Positions 33,991 to 46,316 of a stretch of DNA of 64,000 bases are shown in pieces; position 1 is the first letter of the stretch; each line of letters starts with the position of its first letter. The stretch is taken from assembly GCA_036023115.1 (NCBI GenBank), contig JAYKKT010000080.1, positions 10,588,501 to 10,652,500 on the forward strand, read 5' to 3'. Both the position numbers and the translations under genes were made by a program. Under the pieces are notes generated by a model. That model was not told the origin of the DNA. It searched no databases and was given only the letters and a program-made list of their open reading frames with translations. This DNA is from Brasenia schreberi (taxonomy: Eukaryota > Streptophyta > Magnoliopsida > Nymphaeales > Cabombaceae).

Positions 33991-35207
33991 GGGCCTCTTT
34001 ATACCACGCGATTCGTGGTCGGTCCGCTTCAAATCGACGCGACTATCTGAGTCGTCTATCTGCCATCGTGTGCTTCACAGAACGGACCCTGATCCGATTA
34101 ACCTTATCGGAACTGGTATCCAAACCCCGTTCTGGGGTCGTTCAGTCGGCTAGCTCGAAACTTCCAGAGATATCATAGTGTATCGTGCTGGTTATGCCAC
34201 TGGGTCCGAGACCCAGATCCAGAACGTGATGGATGGGCCCGTGCCAACCCATTTGAAAGTGCTGTGCGGGTCCCTTTTTCCCATTCTAGTCGTTGCGTAA
34301 CTTGCGATTGAGCGATACACGTTCAAATTTCAAAATACCAAAACAGGCTCCATTTCAGTCTGGACACTGTCACGCGGACACGGACATATCATCTTCGCTA
34401 GACCTGGGCGTTCGGTTCCTGTTGGAGGTTTCGATATACAATAGGAACTGACCTGGGTCAGAAGCCGGAACTGATGAAACTAGAACTGAAACTGAGATCA
34501 TTGGGTTCTGTTCCGGTTTCACTTCTTATCAAACTGCCGCTCTGAAACTGATGGTTTCAAGTTTCGGTTAAACTAGAATGGGTCATTTCTAAGCTCGACC
34601 TCTTCACAGCTCACAGAGAGGATGACTTATTTGTAAATGGTTTCTCGTGCTCGATTTCTTTTGACCATATTAGCTGAATTTGAATATGGTATGCTGGGAT
34701 TGGTTTGGTTCGTCGAAAACTTGTTCGACAACATTTTCTTAATTTCTACCAAAATCACTTCCCATAGTAATTGTATTGGTGTATTTAGGGCAAATGAAAG
34801 GTTGTTGTTTTTTACTTTTTATACATGAAAGTTTAAGTAAATAAGGGGCGTTCCTGTTAGGGTAATTAAAGAAATCTCTCTCTCTTAACTTGGTTCATCT
34901 CAGCTCGTGAAAGGATGAAAGCCGATCGTGAAAATGTTCTAGTCTTGACTATTCGGCTAGCTGTTAGTTCAGCTCATTTGTATACAAAACAAGCTGAACA
35001 ACGAGATAGAGTTGTTCAGTTCGTTCGGCTTATTTACCAACCCTATCATCCTATTTGTAAACCGATACAAACCTTTCGTGTTTTGCTTGGGTCTTCAATG
35101 GTACACACTGTTTCGAACATGAGATAAAACAAAGAGTGGCACGAGTTCAAGCACAGACCCGTATGAGCAGAACTGGGCTCGAATTCGACTCATTATGTTC
35201 AAACTCA
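33991..35207. other. Intergenic sequence, nothing firm
   Basis: This is upstream of Ran. The stretch at 34400-34580 repeats words such as gaactga, gaaact and ggtttc in a way often seen in plant LTR sequences (ctagacctgggcgttcggtt), but no ends are visible. Open frames are short and unrecognised. Confidence 0.35.
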
Positions 35208-35337
35208 CATCGTATATATATTTTTTTGTTACAAGAAAAGGTCGAAGCCTAACTAACACACACAAGCACGACCCTCTGGGAGTCGAACTCCCACCAGCAG
35301 CAATGGCGCGCTCTTGGTGCCCTCATATATAAATATT
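35208..35337 (-). mobile_element. Candidate tRNA-derived SINE
   Basis: On the minus strand GGGAGTTCGACTCCC forms a T-arm-like hairpin containing a near-consensus RNA polymerase III B box (agTTCGACTCC), about 40 bp from the upstream edge. The element then runs GGGTCGTGCTTGTGTG and ends near an A-rich run. The flanks tcgtatatatatt and tcatatataaata are similar and may be an imperfect target-site duplication. A convincing A box was not identified and the rest of a tRNA fold is absent, so it is not a tRNA gene. Confidence 0.4.
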
Positions 35338-35869
35338 CGATGGCGTGATACTTCACCATTTTATGAAGGAAAATCAAGTGGGAATTGGATGGCATCTATT
35401 AGTCGCGTAAAACTTATGCACTTGATTTGAGAAAGGCAAGATCCTTACATGTATACAGTGTAGGGATCTTTGTTGAGAATTTTCAAACCTGGTTTGGATC
35501 CAAGTGAAGTCCTTGGTAGAGTCACGCTTTGGTTTTTTCACGTCTACTATGAGTGAATTCAGACCCGATTCCGATCCAAGTAAGTTAAGAGTCCAGCTCT
35601 CGCTCCTTAAGAGGCGCGCTTTGAATTGTAAGGTCTACTATGAGAAAATTCAGACTTGGATTCTAAGTCATTATAATACATGAAAGTGCATTTAAGTGAC
35701 CCAGAGAAATGTGATATATAGAAGTAGTGCTAAATATGCATAATGTCTTTCAGTAGATAATCTTACATACATATTTTCACCACTTGATTTTCATTGTGTA
35801 GAGATTGAAATTAAAAGTATCATTGTATTTTATACTTTACATTTAATCTAAATATACACTACTGATCTC
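35338..35869. other. Spacer, nothing recognised
   Basis: Two similar segments (tctactatgagtgaattcagac near 35547 and tctactatgagaaaattcagac near 35634) hint at an 87-bp local duplication. There is no gene. Confidence 0.4.
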
Positions 35870-35876
35870 AAAGACC

Positions 35877-38800
35877 AACAATAACAATAACTACAACAAC
35901 AACTAAGCCTTTTCCCATACTAGACGGGGTCGGTTACATGGATTCTTTGTTTCCACAAAGCCCTATCATATGCTATGTTAGCAATTAATTCACAATAAGT
36001 TAGATCATTCTTTATTGTTTCTTTCCAACACTTTTGTGGTCATTCTCTACCTCTTTTAATACTTTTAAAATCTAGTTTTTCGTACCTTCTTAAAGTTCTT
36101 TTGATATTCTTTATATATGTCCAAACCATCTTAAACGATATTCTCTTATTTTGTCCTCTATTGGTGTCACTCCTAATTTGTTTCTAATAACCTCATTATG
36201 TATACGGTCTTTTTTTGTATGACCACTTATCCATCTCAACATCTTCATTTTTGCCACAGACATCTTTTGTACATGTTGATGATTAATTGCCCAACACTGA
36301 GAACCATAAAACATGACATATCTAATTGTTGCTCTATAATATTTACCTTTTAACTTTAATAGTATCGTCTTATCACAAAGAATACATGATGCTCATCTCT
36401 ATTTTAACCAATCAACATTAATTTTATGCATAATATTTCCACAATTCTTCCATCACTTTGAAAAATTGACCCTAGGTATTTAAAACTTTCTTTTGGGGGA
36501 TGCAATGTGTGCTAATTTTAATTTCTATGTCCTCTAAAGTAACCAAATGATCAAACTTACATTTCATATACTTTGTCTTTGTTCTACTAAGTCGGAAGCC
36601 TTTAATTTCTAATGTTTCTCTCCATAGTTCCAATTTTCTATTAACTTTTTCTTTAAACTTCTCCACTAACACAATGTCATCTACAAATAACATACACTAA
36701 GGTACTTCATCTTCAATATGTTTTGTTAACTTATCAATCACCATTATAAATAAGTATGGACTTAAAGTTGATCCTTGATGTAATCCAATATTAACTTCAA
36801 AGAAGTTTGTCATTCCTTCGTGAGTCTTCACACATGTTTTTGTATCATCGTATATGTCTCTTATAAAGTTTATGTATGTCAATGAGATACCTTTTTTTTA
36901 AGGTTCTCCAAAGAACCTCCCTCGATACCCTATCGTAAGCTTTTTCTAGTAATAAATATCATGTGAAGGTCTTTCTTTTTTGCTTTAAAATGTTTCATAA
37001 AATATATCAAAAGGTAAATCGCTTCAACAGTAGATCTGTCTAACATGAATCCAAATTGGTTCTCTGTTGTACTCGATACTTATCTTAACCTATGTTCGAT
37101 AACTCTTTTTCATAATTTCGTAGTATGACTCATTAACTTGATACCTCGATAATTCGTACATATAAGAATGTCTCCCTTGTTCGTATATATGAGTATAAGT
37201 ATACTTGCTCTTCATTCCTCGAGCATCTTTTGGTTTCTCCATATTTCATTAAATAGTCTTGTGAGCCAAGTAATTCCTGTTTTTCCTATTTTCAAAACTT
37301 TTGTTGGAATATTGTTTGGTCCTATCAATTTACCATACTTCATATGTTTAAGAGCTTTTTTTACTTCATTCTTTTGAACGTCGGTAGAAATTGTGGTTTA
37401 TATACTTTTATGATTTAGTTAACTCTCCTAAGTTAATACTAACATCTTTATTTTCATTAAAAAAGCTTATAAAAATACTTTTTTCATCTATTTCTTATAT
37501 CATAATTTGCCACTAGAATTTTCTCATCCTTGTCTTTTATGCATCTAATATAATTTAGATCCTTAGTTTTCTTATCTCTAGCCCTAGCTATCTTAAAAAT
37601 ATCTCTTTCATCCTCTTTTGAGTTGAGATTTTTTATATAAATCCTCTCAAATTTTAGCTTTTGCTTCACTATTTGTCACTAGAATTTTCTCATCCTCGTC
37701 TTTGATGCATCTAACAAAATTTAGATCCTTAGTTTTCTTATCTCTAGCCCTAGCTATCCTAAAAATATCTTTTTCATCCTCTTTTGAGTTGAGTTTTTTT
37801 ATATGAATCCTCCCAAATTTTAGCTTTTGCTTTACTGACGGCCTTTTTCACTTCCTTCTTTGCTTTCTTATAAGTCTCGCTTTCTTATAAGCCTCTAAAG
37901 TTTCACTAGTTTTCTTATCATAATGTAATTTGTAACATGCCCTCTTTGCCTTAATTTTATTTTGTACTACTTCACTCTACCACCAGGTTTTATTTTGTTC
38001 CGTTACGCCTCCCTTAGATTCACCTAACACATCTTTTGCTAGTTTCTTAATATGTATAGCCATATTGTTCTACGTATCACGAGGTGTACCAACATAATTC
38101 CAAGCATCTCCTTAAAGAATTTTCTATTTAAATATATATTCTTTCTCGCTTTTGAGGTTCCACCATTTAGTTTGAATAGCTTGATGCACTCTTTTCTTCT
38201 TTGTCTATTTTTTTACTTATAAATCCATAACTAAAAGTCGATGTTGGGTGGTTAAGCTTTCTCCTGGAATTACCTTACAATCTTTATAACACGCTCTATC
38301 TTTTTTCTATAAATAAAATAATTAATTTGTGTTTGTGATAAGCCACTCTTATAAGTAATTAAATGTTCATCTCTGACTATAAAGAGATCAAATGTCACAG
38401 CAAAATTTAAAATCTTCCTACCTTTCTCATTTATATCTCAAAAACCAAAGTTTTCATGAATACCTTGGTATCCTAATGCCTCTTTACAAACATTTACATT
38501 TAAGTCTCCTCTTATCTAACTCTTCCCAAAAAGTCATCTTTATACTATCTTCTAGTCCTACTTGGGGTGCGTAAGCACAAACAATATTCAAAACCTCTGC
38601 TCCTAACACTAATTTCAACGTCATAGTTCGGTCACCATATCATTGTATGTCTACTATAATATCCTTTAAATCTTTATCTATGATAATACCAACTCCGTTT
38701 TGAGTCTTTTTCTTACCTGAGTACTATAATTTAAAACCTGTATCCTCAATCTCCTTTGCTTTTTCTCTAACCCACTTGTTTCTTGTAAACATATAATATG

Positions 38801-38936
38801 AATCTTTCTCTGAATCATAGTATCTACCACTTCCATTAGCTTACCAGACAATGTTCCAATATTCTAAGAACCAATACGAATCTTATTATCTAGGACTAGC
38901 TTCTTTATCCCCACATCTGTCCATATTGAAAATGTG
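35877..38936 (-). mobile_element. Nearly full-length RTE-type LINE, decayed
   Basis: The minus strand carries the endonuclease start IRIGS-stop-NIGTLSGKLME and IICLQETS (38760-38890). Downstream come the RT lead-in KKALKHMKYGKLIGPNNIP (near 37300-37370), the YINFIRDIYDDTKTCVKT and GLHQGSTLSPYLF blocks, the catalytic FVDDIVLVEKFKEKVN (near 36650-36690), and finally MFYGSQCWAINHQHVQKMSV and RLRWFGHI. The 3' end gives ccgaccccgtctagtatggg followed by degenerate TTG repeats. Short aagacc matches at both edges (35871-35876 and 38937-38942) may be a target-site duplication. Many stops and frameshifts are present. It is the fullest copy of the family in the window. Confidence 0.88.
37509..37840. repeat. 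166-bp tandem duplication inside the RTE LINE
   Basis: The unit starting cactagaattttctcatcc recurs 166 bp later (37509 and 37675). Both contain agatccttagttttcttatc, tcatcctcttttgagttgag and attttagcttttgct. The duplication lies between the endonuclease and RT and probably arose after insertion. Confidence 0.85.
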
Positions 38937-39590
38937 AAGACCCTCTCTGTAATTTATTCACTACATTTGAACGGCAACGTAGCGAAAAATATTATGCATT
39001 TAGTACTACCTCTCTATATATAGGTAGCATAGTCTATGTTTATACTTATTCATGCTTGAATTCACTTAAACATCTTCACTATTTAGCCAGTACGATCAAT
39101 GATGAAGATTTAGATTTAAAAATACTTAATACATCATAATCATCAAAGTATGTAATGATGACATCTCCCAAATCCCAAGTGAGACAATATCCTCACTTTC
39201 ATTGGTATGCATTGGCTGCCTAAACTTATAAAAAATATGCACACTATTAATATGAGCATACTAAAATATGTAAAAGCATCAAAAAATAAAACAAATATGT
39301 ACAAAACAGTAGGATATGATGTAGGATGCTAACATCGTGAGACATTAACCTCAATAAGTCGCGATGTGTGGGGCTTCCGTTTGCCAAAATTCTGCAAAAA
39401 AATCACTTCTAGTGCCGTGACGTTAAGTGACTTACACTACGACGTGAGAGACTGGGCAATCTGCTGTTACCATGCAACAAAAACAATTTTGCTGGCTGGA
39501 TTCACCGTTTTAAAGTGGGTTTCCAAAGACTTCGTAAAATTTGTTCAAAAAGTTAGATTACAATATGTACATGCAAAAAATATATAATAA
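38937..39590. other. Left-flank sequence sharing a repeat with 51.4 kb
   Basis: At 39045-39130 the words cttattcatgcttgaattca, cttaaacatcttcac, gtacgatcaatgatgaagat and aaatacttaatac parallel 51445-51540 (cattcatacttaaatccact, cttaaatatctcc, gtacgatcattggtagagat, aaatatttaata). So a half-copy of the foldback repeat at 51.4 kb lies here. The open frame at 39366-39587 is not recognised. Confidence 0.45.
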
Positions 39591-39840
39591 AAAACTACAA
39601 AATCAACATAACTACAAAATCAACATACTAACATATTTAAAACTTAAAAAATATAACTAAAACATAAAAACTAACAAAAACATAAAACTACCAAATTAAC
39701 ATACTAACATATATATAAGTATTAACATATAAGACTTTAAAACTTAACAAAGTCAACATACTAATAAATAAGTATTAACATAAGTAAGTAACCTACAAAA
39801 TCCAACATACTACTCTTATTTATGCAAAAAGTAAAGATAA
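39591..39840. repeat. AT-rich low-complexity stretch with short direct repeats
   Basis: Repeated words aactacaaaatcaacata, aaaacataaaa and actaacatat recur irregularly for about 230 bp. Non-coding. Confidence 0.7.
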
Positions 39841-42054
39841 GAATTGAATACAAACTTGAGTTTTCTCCCAAGAATGACCTAATTTACTGATCCTGGCGAG
39901 TGACTTTGTCTCCAAAATAATTCTATGCGGACGAGCAGTCTTCTTTGAACTTGATCAAAGGTTATCCGCTACTCGAGAATTCGCGAATTTCCTTAAGGGT
40001 CTTGTATGATTATGGTCATCCGACTTCTTTATTGAACCTAAAATTTAACATAAAGAAAACTTAAATTAAAACAAAACTATATACAACTTCAATTAGAACT
40101 AATTCAAACTCATTATTGATATTAGCAATATAGAATTAAACCATATCCCTAGCTTAATTTTACGCTTCAAAAACTTCATGTTAGAACCATTCGTAGTACC
40201 TGCAAGTGCAACGGGTAAGTATTCTAAGTAATATAAATGAAAAGTAAAGTTTTGTTCCCAATGAGGATGTTGGCTTCTAAAACTAAGTATCAACTAATAG
40301 TTTAACTAATTACTGTTCAACAACATGTAAAAAGTAGGAAAGTGCGAAATAAACTAAATCTAACCTACCACAAAGCGACAAAGATAATGTTTTCAGCTTT
40401 TATAGAATCTTTCTTCACCTCCTATTTCCAACTAATAACATGCAATCCTTATAAAAGCAACATCAATGTAGAATTGATTAAGCCAGCTTGAGAACTGGAG
40501 TTTAGTTAAAAGCCTATGTTTAGTCAATTACCCAGTTAGTTTAGAACATCAAAAACTCCTTAATTAGATGCAAAATTCACTTTCATGAGCGATCTAATTC
40601 TTAATCACTACTTTATGCATGGCTAAAATTATATTTCTACTGGCTATGTACGGCTAAAATTGATATTTCTATCCAGCTAGTGAATTAATTTATCTAAACC
40701 AATTAAATGAAATCGAACATGCATCAACCATACATATGATCTTAAATACAAATTCCTATGTCTAGGTTCACGTGATTTTAACAAATCACTCAAAAGTTCT
40801 CGATCAAACCTTCAAGAGCATTAAGAATAAATATGATTAAACAAAAATCCAAACATCAATATATACTAAAAAGATTACAAAAATAATTAATATTCATAGA
40901 AGGATCTCAAAATAATTCCTAAATATAGAGCATTAGTCGTAATGATTGAACACTACGAAAATACAACTACAAAACTCATGTTCAAGATAGAAGGAAGAGA
41001 GAGAAAAAAGAAAGAAAGGGAGAAGCGAAGGAAGCTCATGAATTTGACTCTTTGATGCTTGAATCTTCTTCCATGAAGAAGATGACCTCTAGCCTTGCTT
41101 CATGGGCTTTCTCGGCCTCCAGGCGGTAAAACCTAGCAGCGACTCTCTAAACTAAGTAAAGCTCTCTTTTACCGCACTTATCCTAAACTAAGTATTTATA
41201 GGCTCTCTTTACAAGCATATGCGTACCCGCGAGTATTAAATATGTGCTCGTGAAAGCGCAAGGCAATTAGTCCACAACATTAAACACGTATGCATCGCTA
41301 TCGCATCGCGCATCGACCAGGGGTCACCAACGTCGGTCAACTAGCATGCTCCTTGCACTCGTACGCCCAGCCCCTGTCCCATTACCCACATGTAGAAGGC
41401 CACCACCGCCGAGGTCTGCACTGCGCCCGAAGCATGTCATTATCTGCATAGAATGCAAATTTAGCTTTCTCTTCCAATTTTGGCTCGAAATGCTCTATAT
41501 ATCAACTCGTGTTTGGAGTCCTTCTCTTATAATAGTAGTAAATCACCAAATCAATAACTTGATCCACAAATCCACTTAATCTCTTACCACAACAAGCACA
41601 TTTTGCTATAAAAAACACATAGGAAAAATATCCAAAATTAGAATATGACAAATATAAGCTCAAAACGCTTCCAAATATGCATTATAAACAAGAACTAAAC
41701 ACTATTTAAAGCACATAGATAGCGACATACATACATTCTATGAAATAGTTATCACCTGGTATCCAAATAATTCCAATAAATAAGCAGTAAAAATTTGGAA
41801 GCTTTTCATATTTGAATTCAACTATTACTTTACCTTCCTTTCGGGAGGCCAAAGTTGATCTTTTTCCTTAAAGTGTTGTGTCAAACATCTATGATAAGGG
41901 TAGAGTTCTCCAGGTATGAATCCTTGCCGGGCGTACTTCTAGAACGGTACAGAGATCCACTTGCGCCTCTTTCGTGTCAGAGACATCGACATAGCAGCTT
42001 ATTTCTCGGCGACTCTATTCACCAAACTTCAGCGGCGTATCCCAACATTTCACT
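39841..42054. other. Probable old repetitive DNA, unclassified
   Basis: No protein domain could be read. Stretches such as ctgcaagtgcaacgggtaag and gttttgttcccaatgaggat (40201-40266) recall leader or LTR sequences common in plant genomes, but I cannot assign a family. Some internal repetition exists (gctaaaattatatttctac near 40622 and gctaaaattgatatttctat near 40654). Confidence 0.3.
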
Positions 42055-43975
42055 TTAAAAAGGAATACTGTGAAAATAATAGATCCTCTTCAAGGTTGTC
42101 TCTAGTTGCCATTGCTTTAGTGACAAAGGAGTTGCTGCCAATAAGTCCAGGTTGATTTTTGAGGTTGCAGTGCATATCAATCTCATTGTAGAAGTATAAA
42201 ATTTGTGCAAGGCGAGCTTAATTTCTCTTCTGTTGCGTAGGCCTTTAAGATTGTTCCATATGACAAAGAGGATCGTTGTCATCATAGATCCGGAGTTGGC
42301 GGCATATATGAGAATAGGTGGCCTCAGGTGGCCTATTAGGAAAATGCTTCGTGATCTCAATTCCAGTGGTGTTCAAAGCTCATCTTCGTCAAGCGGGACA
42401 AAGTCAAATCCTCTCAATCCACTTAAGCATAGGGCATGAGGTGATGGTAGGACGGGTTGTGGCAGTATTCATCACCAACATGAGATCACCTGGCCGGGAG
42501 TGCGTGGTTTGCTTTTCGCCAGGTCGTGATGTAGTCAACTCTTAGTGTGATGGGATCCTAAACGTGATCAACGCACGAATGGTGTGCTCTGCTGATGTTA
42601 CTATGGGCCGTCGGAGGCGTATCGAAGGCAAGCAACGAGGAGTAGCATTGCTAGTTAGGATGACTTTACATGCGTCGCATCCATTGCCGAGGAGAGAGAT
42701 GGTGGGTTTAGAGTGTCCATGCTTGTGTGAGGAGTGAAGTGATGTAGGGAGAGGGATGACAACTAGAGTAAGTAAACTGCCTAGGGAGAAGACCTCCATT
42801 CGGGAGATGGAGGAAAATGAAGAAACCACTGTGAATGGGACTAAAGAATGACACAACACGCATAGCAGCTAAACACCTAGAGAGATGAGAGCCTTCTAAC
42901 CCTAGAGACTGAGAGCTTTCTAACCCTAGAGGGCAATCGGAAATCTTATTCTAAATTTAACTTGTAAATTTTTCCCTGTTCTTTCTTCTGTCTACCTTTC
43001 GTCCTACCATCCAAAGAGGGAATTCGAAATCCTCATTCTATGCCATCCTCGAAATTGATTTCTCAAAACTTATTTATATTGAATGTAAGAATTTGAGTTA
43101 TATATTCTTTGATCCTAGTGGATGAAGATTAAGCAGACAAATTACATGATAGTCAATTATGTATTCATAATAATAAATTTATGCATGGCTAGGTAGGAGT
43201 GAAGGAGATAGTGTGACAAATTTTTTTTACAATGATGATAATGAAGTTTAAATTTATAATCTCATACAAATTACCCAAATCAGAAATAGGTAGTCATAAT
43301 TGGCAAGAAATTAAAATATGTTTTCACACTAAATACATATTGATTCTTTCTCCATTTTTTTTTTTCCAAATATGCGTAATGTCGCCTTTTTTGGTTAATT
43401 TCTTTTCCGTACAGAACTAACGGAATTGTTTTGTGTTTGATTTGGATCTGTACCTTGATTGTAATTTTCTAAAACACAATTTATATTTTTTGGAAATAAA
43501 AATAGAAGTAATAATTATTGATGAAAAAAACTAACGATTTAAATTATTTTTGAAATATAAATACTTGAATAATAATAAAACATGAATTTATAGAAAACTT
43601 CTCTTTCAAATTTTTTATTAACAAGTACCATTATAATTTGTTTCTCCAAAATACGTCATAACTCTGAAATTTAATTCTGCATTAGGAAAATAAACGATAA
43701 TTTTTGCTTTTGCACGCAAATACATTAAAGTCGCAGACATGATTTTACTTTCTCATTATTCTAATAGTGTAAATAATCTAATTTCATAAAACCAAAATAG
43801 AGAGGCTAAGTGAATTATTTCCAAGGATAAAACATATATGATAATACGTACGTGCCTGTTGACTCGATTTTTTCTTTTTTCTTTTTGTTTTTCAAAAAAA
43901 TTACGGTATTGAGTATTTTATGTATTAGTTTTTGCGTTAATTGAAACTAAATTCCTCCACAAAACTTAAGGGTAT
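42055..43975. other. Unrecognised sequence left of the Tekay LTR
   Basis: Minus-strand frames at 42055-42360 and 42542-42859 were examined. The first has a faint likeness to the start of LINE endonucleases, too weak to call. At 42890-42930 the segment gagagctttctaaccctaga is a near duplicate of its neighbour. The final exons of the thioesterase gene were searched for here by eye and not found. Confidence 0.3.
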
Positions 43976-45825
43976 ATTTTTTATGAAAAACTTGTTGAAA
44001 ATCATCGTTTTGGGCTTGGATCGAAGGTTTGAGGTAGAACTAAGTGTTTTGGTAGGGTAGGTAAGTCGATGGTATCGATTTGGCAGGGAAACGGTTCCGA
44101 TTCGCTGAATTTTTCATTTTCTACAACCTTTTTATTTTCACTTTCGTTTTTCAACGAAATGCCACCGCCGGTGGTTGTTCTTTGCCTTGGTCGAAAGAGG
44201 GGAGGTAGAAGAAGAGAGAGGCTACCTTTTCCAATCTTAATCGTCGCCAGAAATCGACGAAATCGATGCCGAAAAACTATGGGAATCAGCTCTTTTGGGC
44301 ATATCCCTCGTGTCTGTGTCGAACACGGCGTGTTGTGTCTAAAATGTCATGAACCAACATTAGTTCGTGTCGTGTCCTCGTGTCACATGTTAAGAACCAG
44401 TTCTGTGTCAAAACAGGTTCTGTGTCGAAAACGGGTAAAGTTTGGGTTGTGTCTTAAAATGAGTTTCTAGGTTAGAAACAAGACCCGTGTCAGTAGTTAT
44501 AGGTTATGTGTTGACACAGTGACACAAAATACCTATTGTATCACTCAATTGAATCAGATATGGATTTGGGTATCAATTTGGATCTCAAATAGCTTAAACA
44601 GATTCAGATTGGGGTTTGAGATCCGATTCGGATACGGTTTGTTGCGTTAGACTCGTAGTTAAATAAATTCTAATATTTTAATTATTTGTAATTGTTTAGA
44701 GATTAAAATTGGAGGATTTGGTGGTGATAAGAGTGGTCCAACAGCTTGGAGACTGGATCTTAGCGCTCCTTAGGTAGGGGGTTATGCATTATTTTATAGA
44801 ATCATGTTAGGAGTGATTTTACTTGTTTTAGATATATTTAAATGTGCATGATTGATAAATGTTTTATTGATGTTTATGAAATGTTATTTGCAATTATGGG
44901 TTATTTGATATGCTTTTCAAATAGAACATGTTTATGACATTGATTGATAAAGAGCATGTTTCGATATGCATGTGTTATACGAACATGGTATTTAAATGTT
45001 GTTTAAATGTTGTATGGATATGAATTTGGTTTTGGATATTTGTAGATCTGGATATGATTTGTGAATGTGATGAACCATAATTGGTTTTAGAAATGTAATG
45101 ATGTGTGAATATACGAGCCGTACTTGTGTGGTTTGTGTGGGGTCTCTGGAGACTTGCAGGTCTCTCGGGCGATCCAGCTTGGGATGAATACAGGATGTGT
45201 TCTCAGGCACTTTGTCGTAAGAGTCGGCGTGGTTACCATCATGGACGGGGTTACCGAGGTCACATTAGGGAGGGTCGGACGACTCCTGTGGCCTTTGGGG
45301 CAGACACAGTATGGGTTGTAATTATCGAAACTAATGATGTGTGTGTGTGAGTGTGCGTATGAATTTGAGATCATGATTTGAATGTAACTGTGCTTTGCTA
45401 TGAAATGATTTTGAAACTATGCATGCTTTTAGTATGATTTCTGTTTAAAGATGTTTAACCTCCCTACTGAGCTATGTATAGGAGCTCACTCTATTGTTTT
45501 AATGCTCATCCTGAAGCTAGCACTTCGAAGGCACATGGAGCAGAGTAGGAGTTGGATAGAGCTGTATTTTTATTTTAGATGATATGATAAGTGTTGAATG
45601 ATTGAGAAAGTCTTTTATTCGGGGTTATTGTTAGGTGGGCCCCGTACCATTTTGGATGTGTTGTTTAGAACTTCGATATGAATATTTATTTCAGTTAGAT
45701 ATTTCTTGAGTTTGAATTAAATTAGCCTTGTATTTGGTTACTGCTCACCATCATGCCCGCGCGAGAAGCGGCCACATGGCATCGGCTCGGGCCGGGTCAT
45801 GGTCGCGACTCGAGCGGGTGTGACA
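43976..45825 (+). mobile_element. Tekay-type LTR (copy 2), start truncated
   Basis: This aligns in opposite orientation with the solo LTR at 16582-18618. The match begins at attttttatgaaaaacttgt (43976) and ends at cgggtgtgaca (45825). Shared blocks include tctttcgacgaa/ttcaacgaaatg, gatccgattcggatacggtt, cttcgaaggcacatggagc and gcccgcgcgagaagcg. About 220 bp of the LTR start (TGTAACG end) are missing. No primer-binding site follows, so it is a 3' or solo LTR. The frames at 44069-44470 and 45105-45350 are chance frames inside it. It sits 491 bp from exon 7 of the thioesterase gene. Confidence 0.85.
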
Positions 45826-46316
45826 ATGCTTCTGCATCCTACATCAATTTTACATAGCCATAGTCTAATCCCTACCTTTCAACAAACTCGTAAATCCATT
45901 CCGCGATTAAAAAGCAAAATCCACGATCCACATAGCAATCTCCAGGCTATGGATTTTTCTCTGATAGGTATAGTAAACATATGATGTTGTCTAAATTTTG
46001 CTACCATTTCAAACTACCCTGTAGCAGTATAAAACCAAGTAATGGATAGATTTGCCAAATTGCATGTTGAATCTAAGACATGGCCAGAGGAAAGTCTGCA
46101 TCTTCTCATGTTTATATACACTATGGACACAGGGATAAATCAAAAGTATGATTGCAAAGAAACCATAATGGCCAGATTGCATCATCATGAGATGACAAGT
46201 TACTAAGAGCACTTGCTTCAGAATGACCACGAAAAAAGAAATTCTTACTCTTAATACGAGAAAAGACAGAAAAAGACAGAATGAATGCCAGTAAAGAGAC
46301 ACAGAGAGATAAATAC
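45826..46316 (-). other. Sequence between thioesterase exon 7 and the Tekay LTR
   Basis: This starts with the splice donor of exon 7 (GTATTTATC on the minus strand) and should be intron 7. No further exon could be read in it. Confidence 0.5.

Noticed and set aside
35275..35310. Possible tRNA gene
   Set aside because: Only a T-arm-like hairpin is present. Acceptor stem, anticodon arm and A box are missing.
42055..42360. Minus-strand frame with faint likeness to a LINE endonuclease start (IWNNLKGLRN)
   Set aside because: Only a short stretch is similar and no catalytic block follows. The evidence is too weak for a call.
44069..44470. 133-codon open frame
   Set aside because: It lies inside the Tekay LTR. 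The corresponding position in the other LTR copies is not open in the same way.
45105..45374. Overlapping frames on both strands
   Set aside because: Chance frames within the Tekay LTR. The counterpart at 17191-17300 shows the same DNA in the other orientation.
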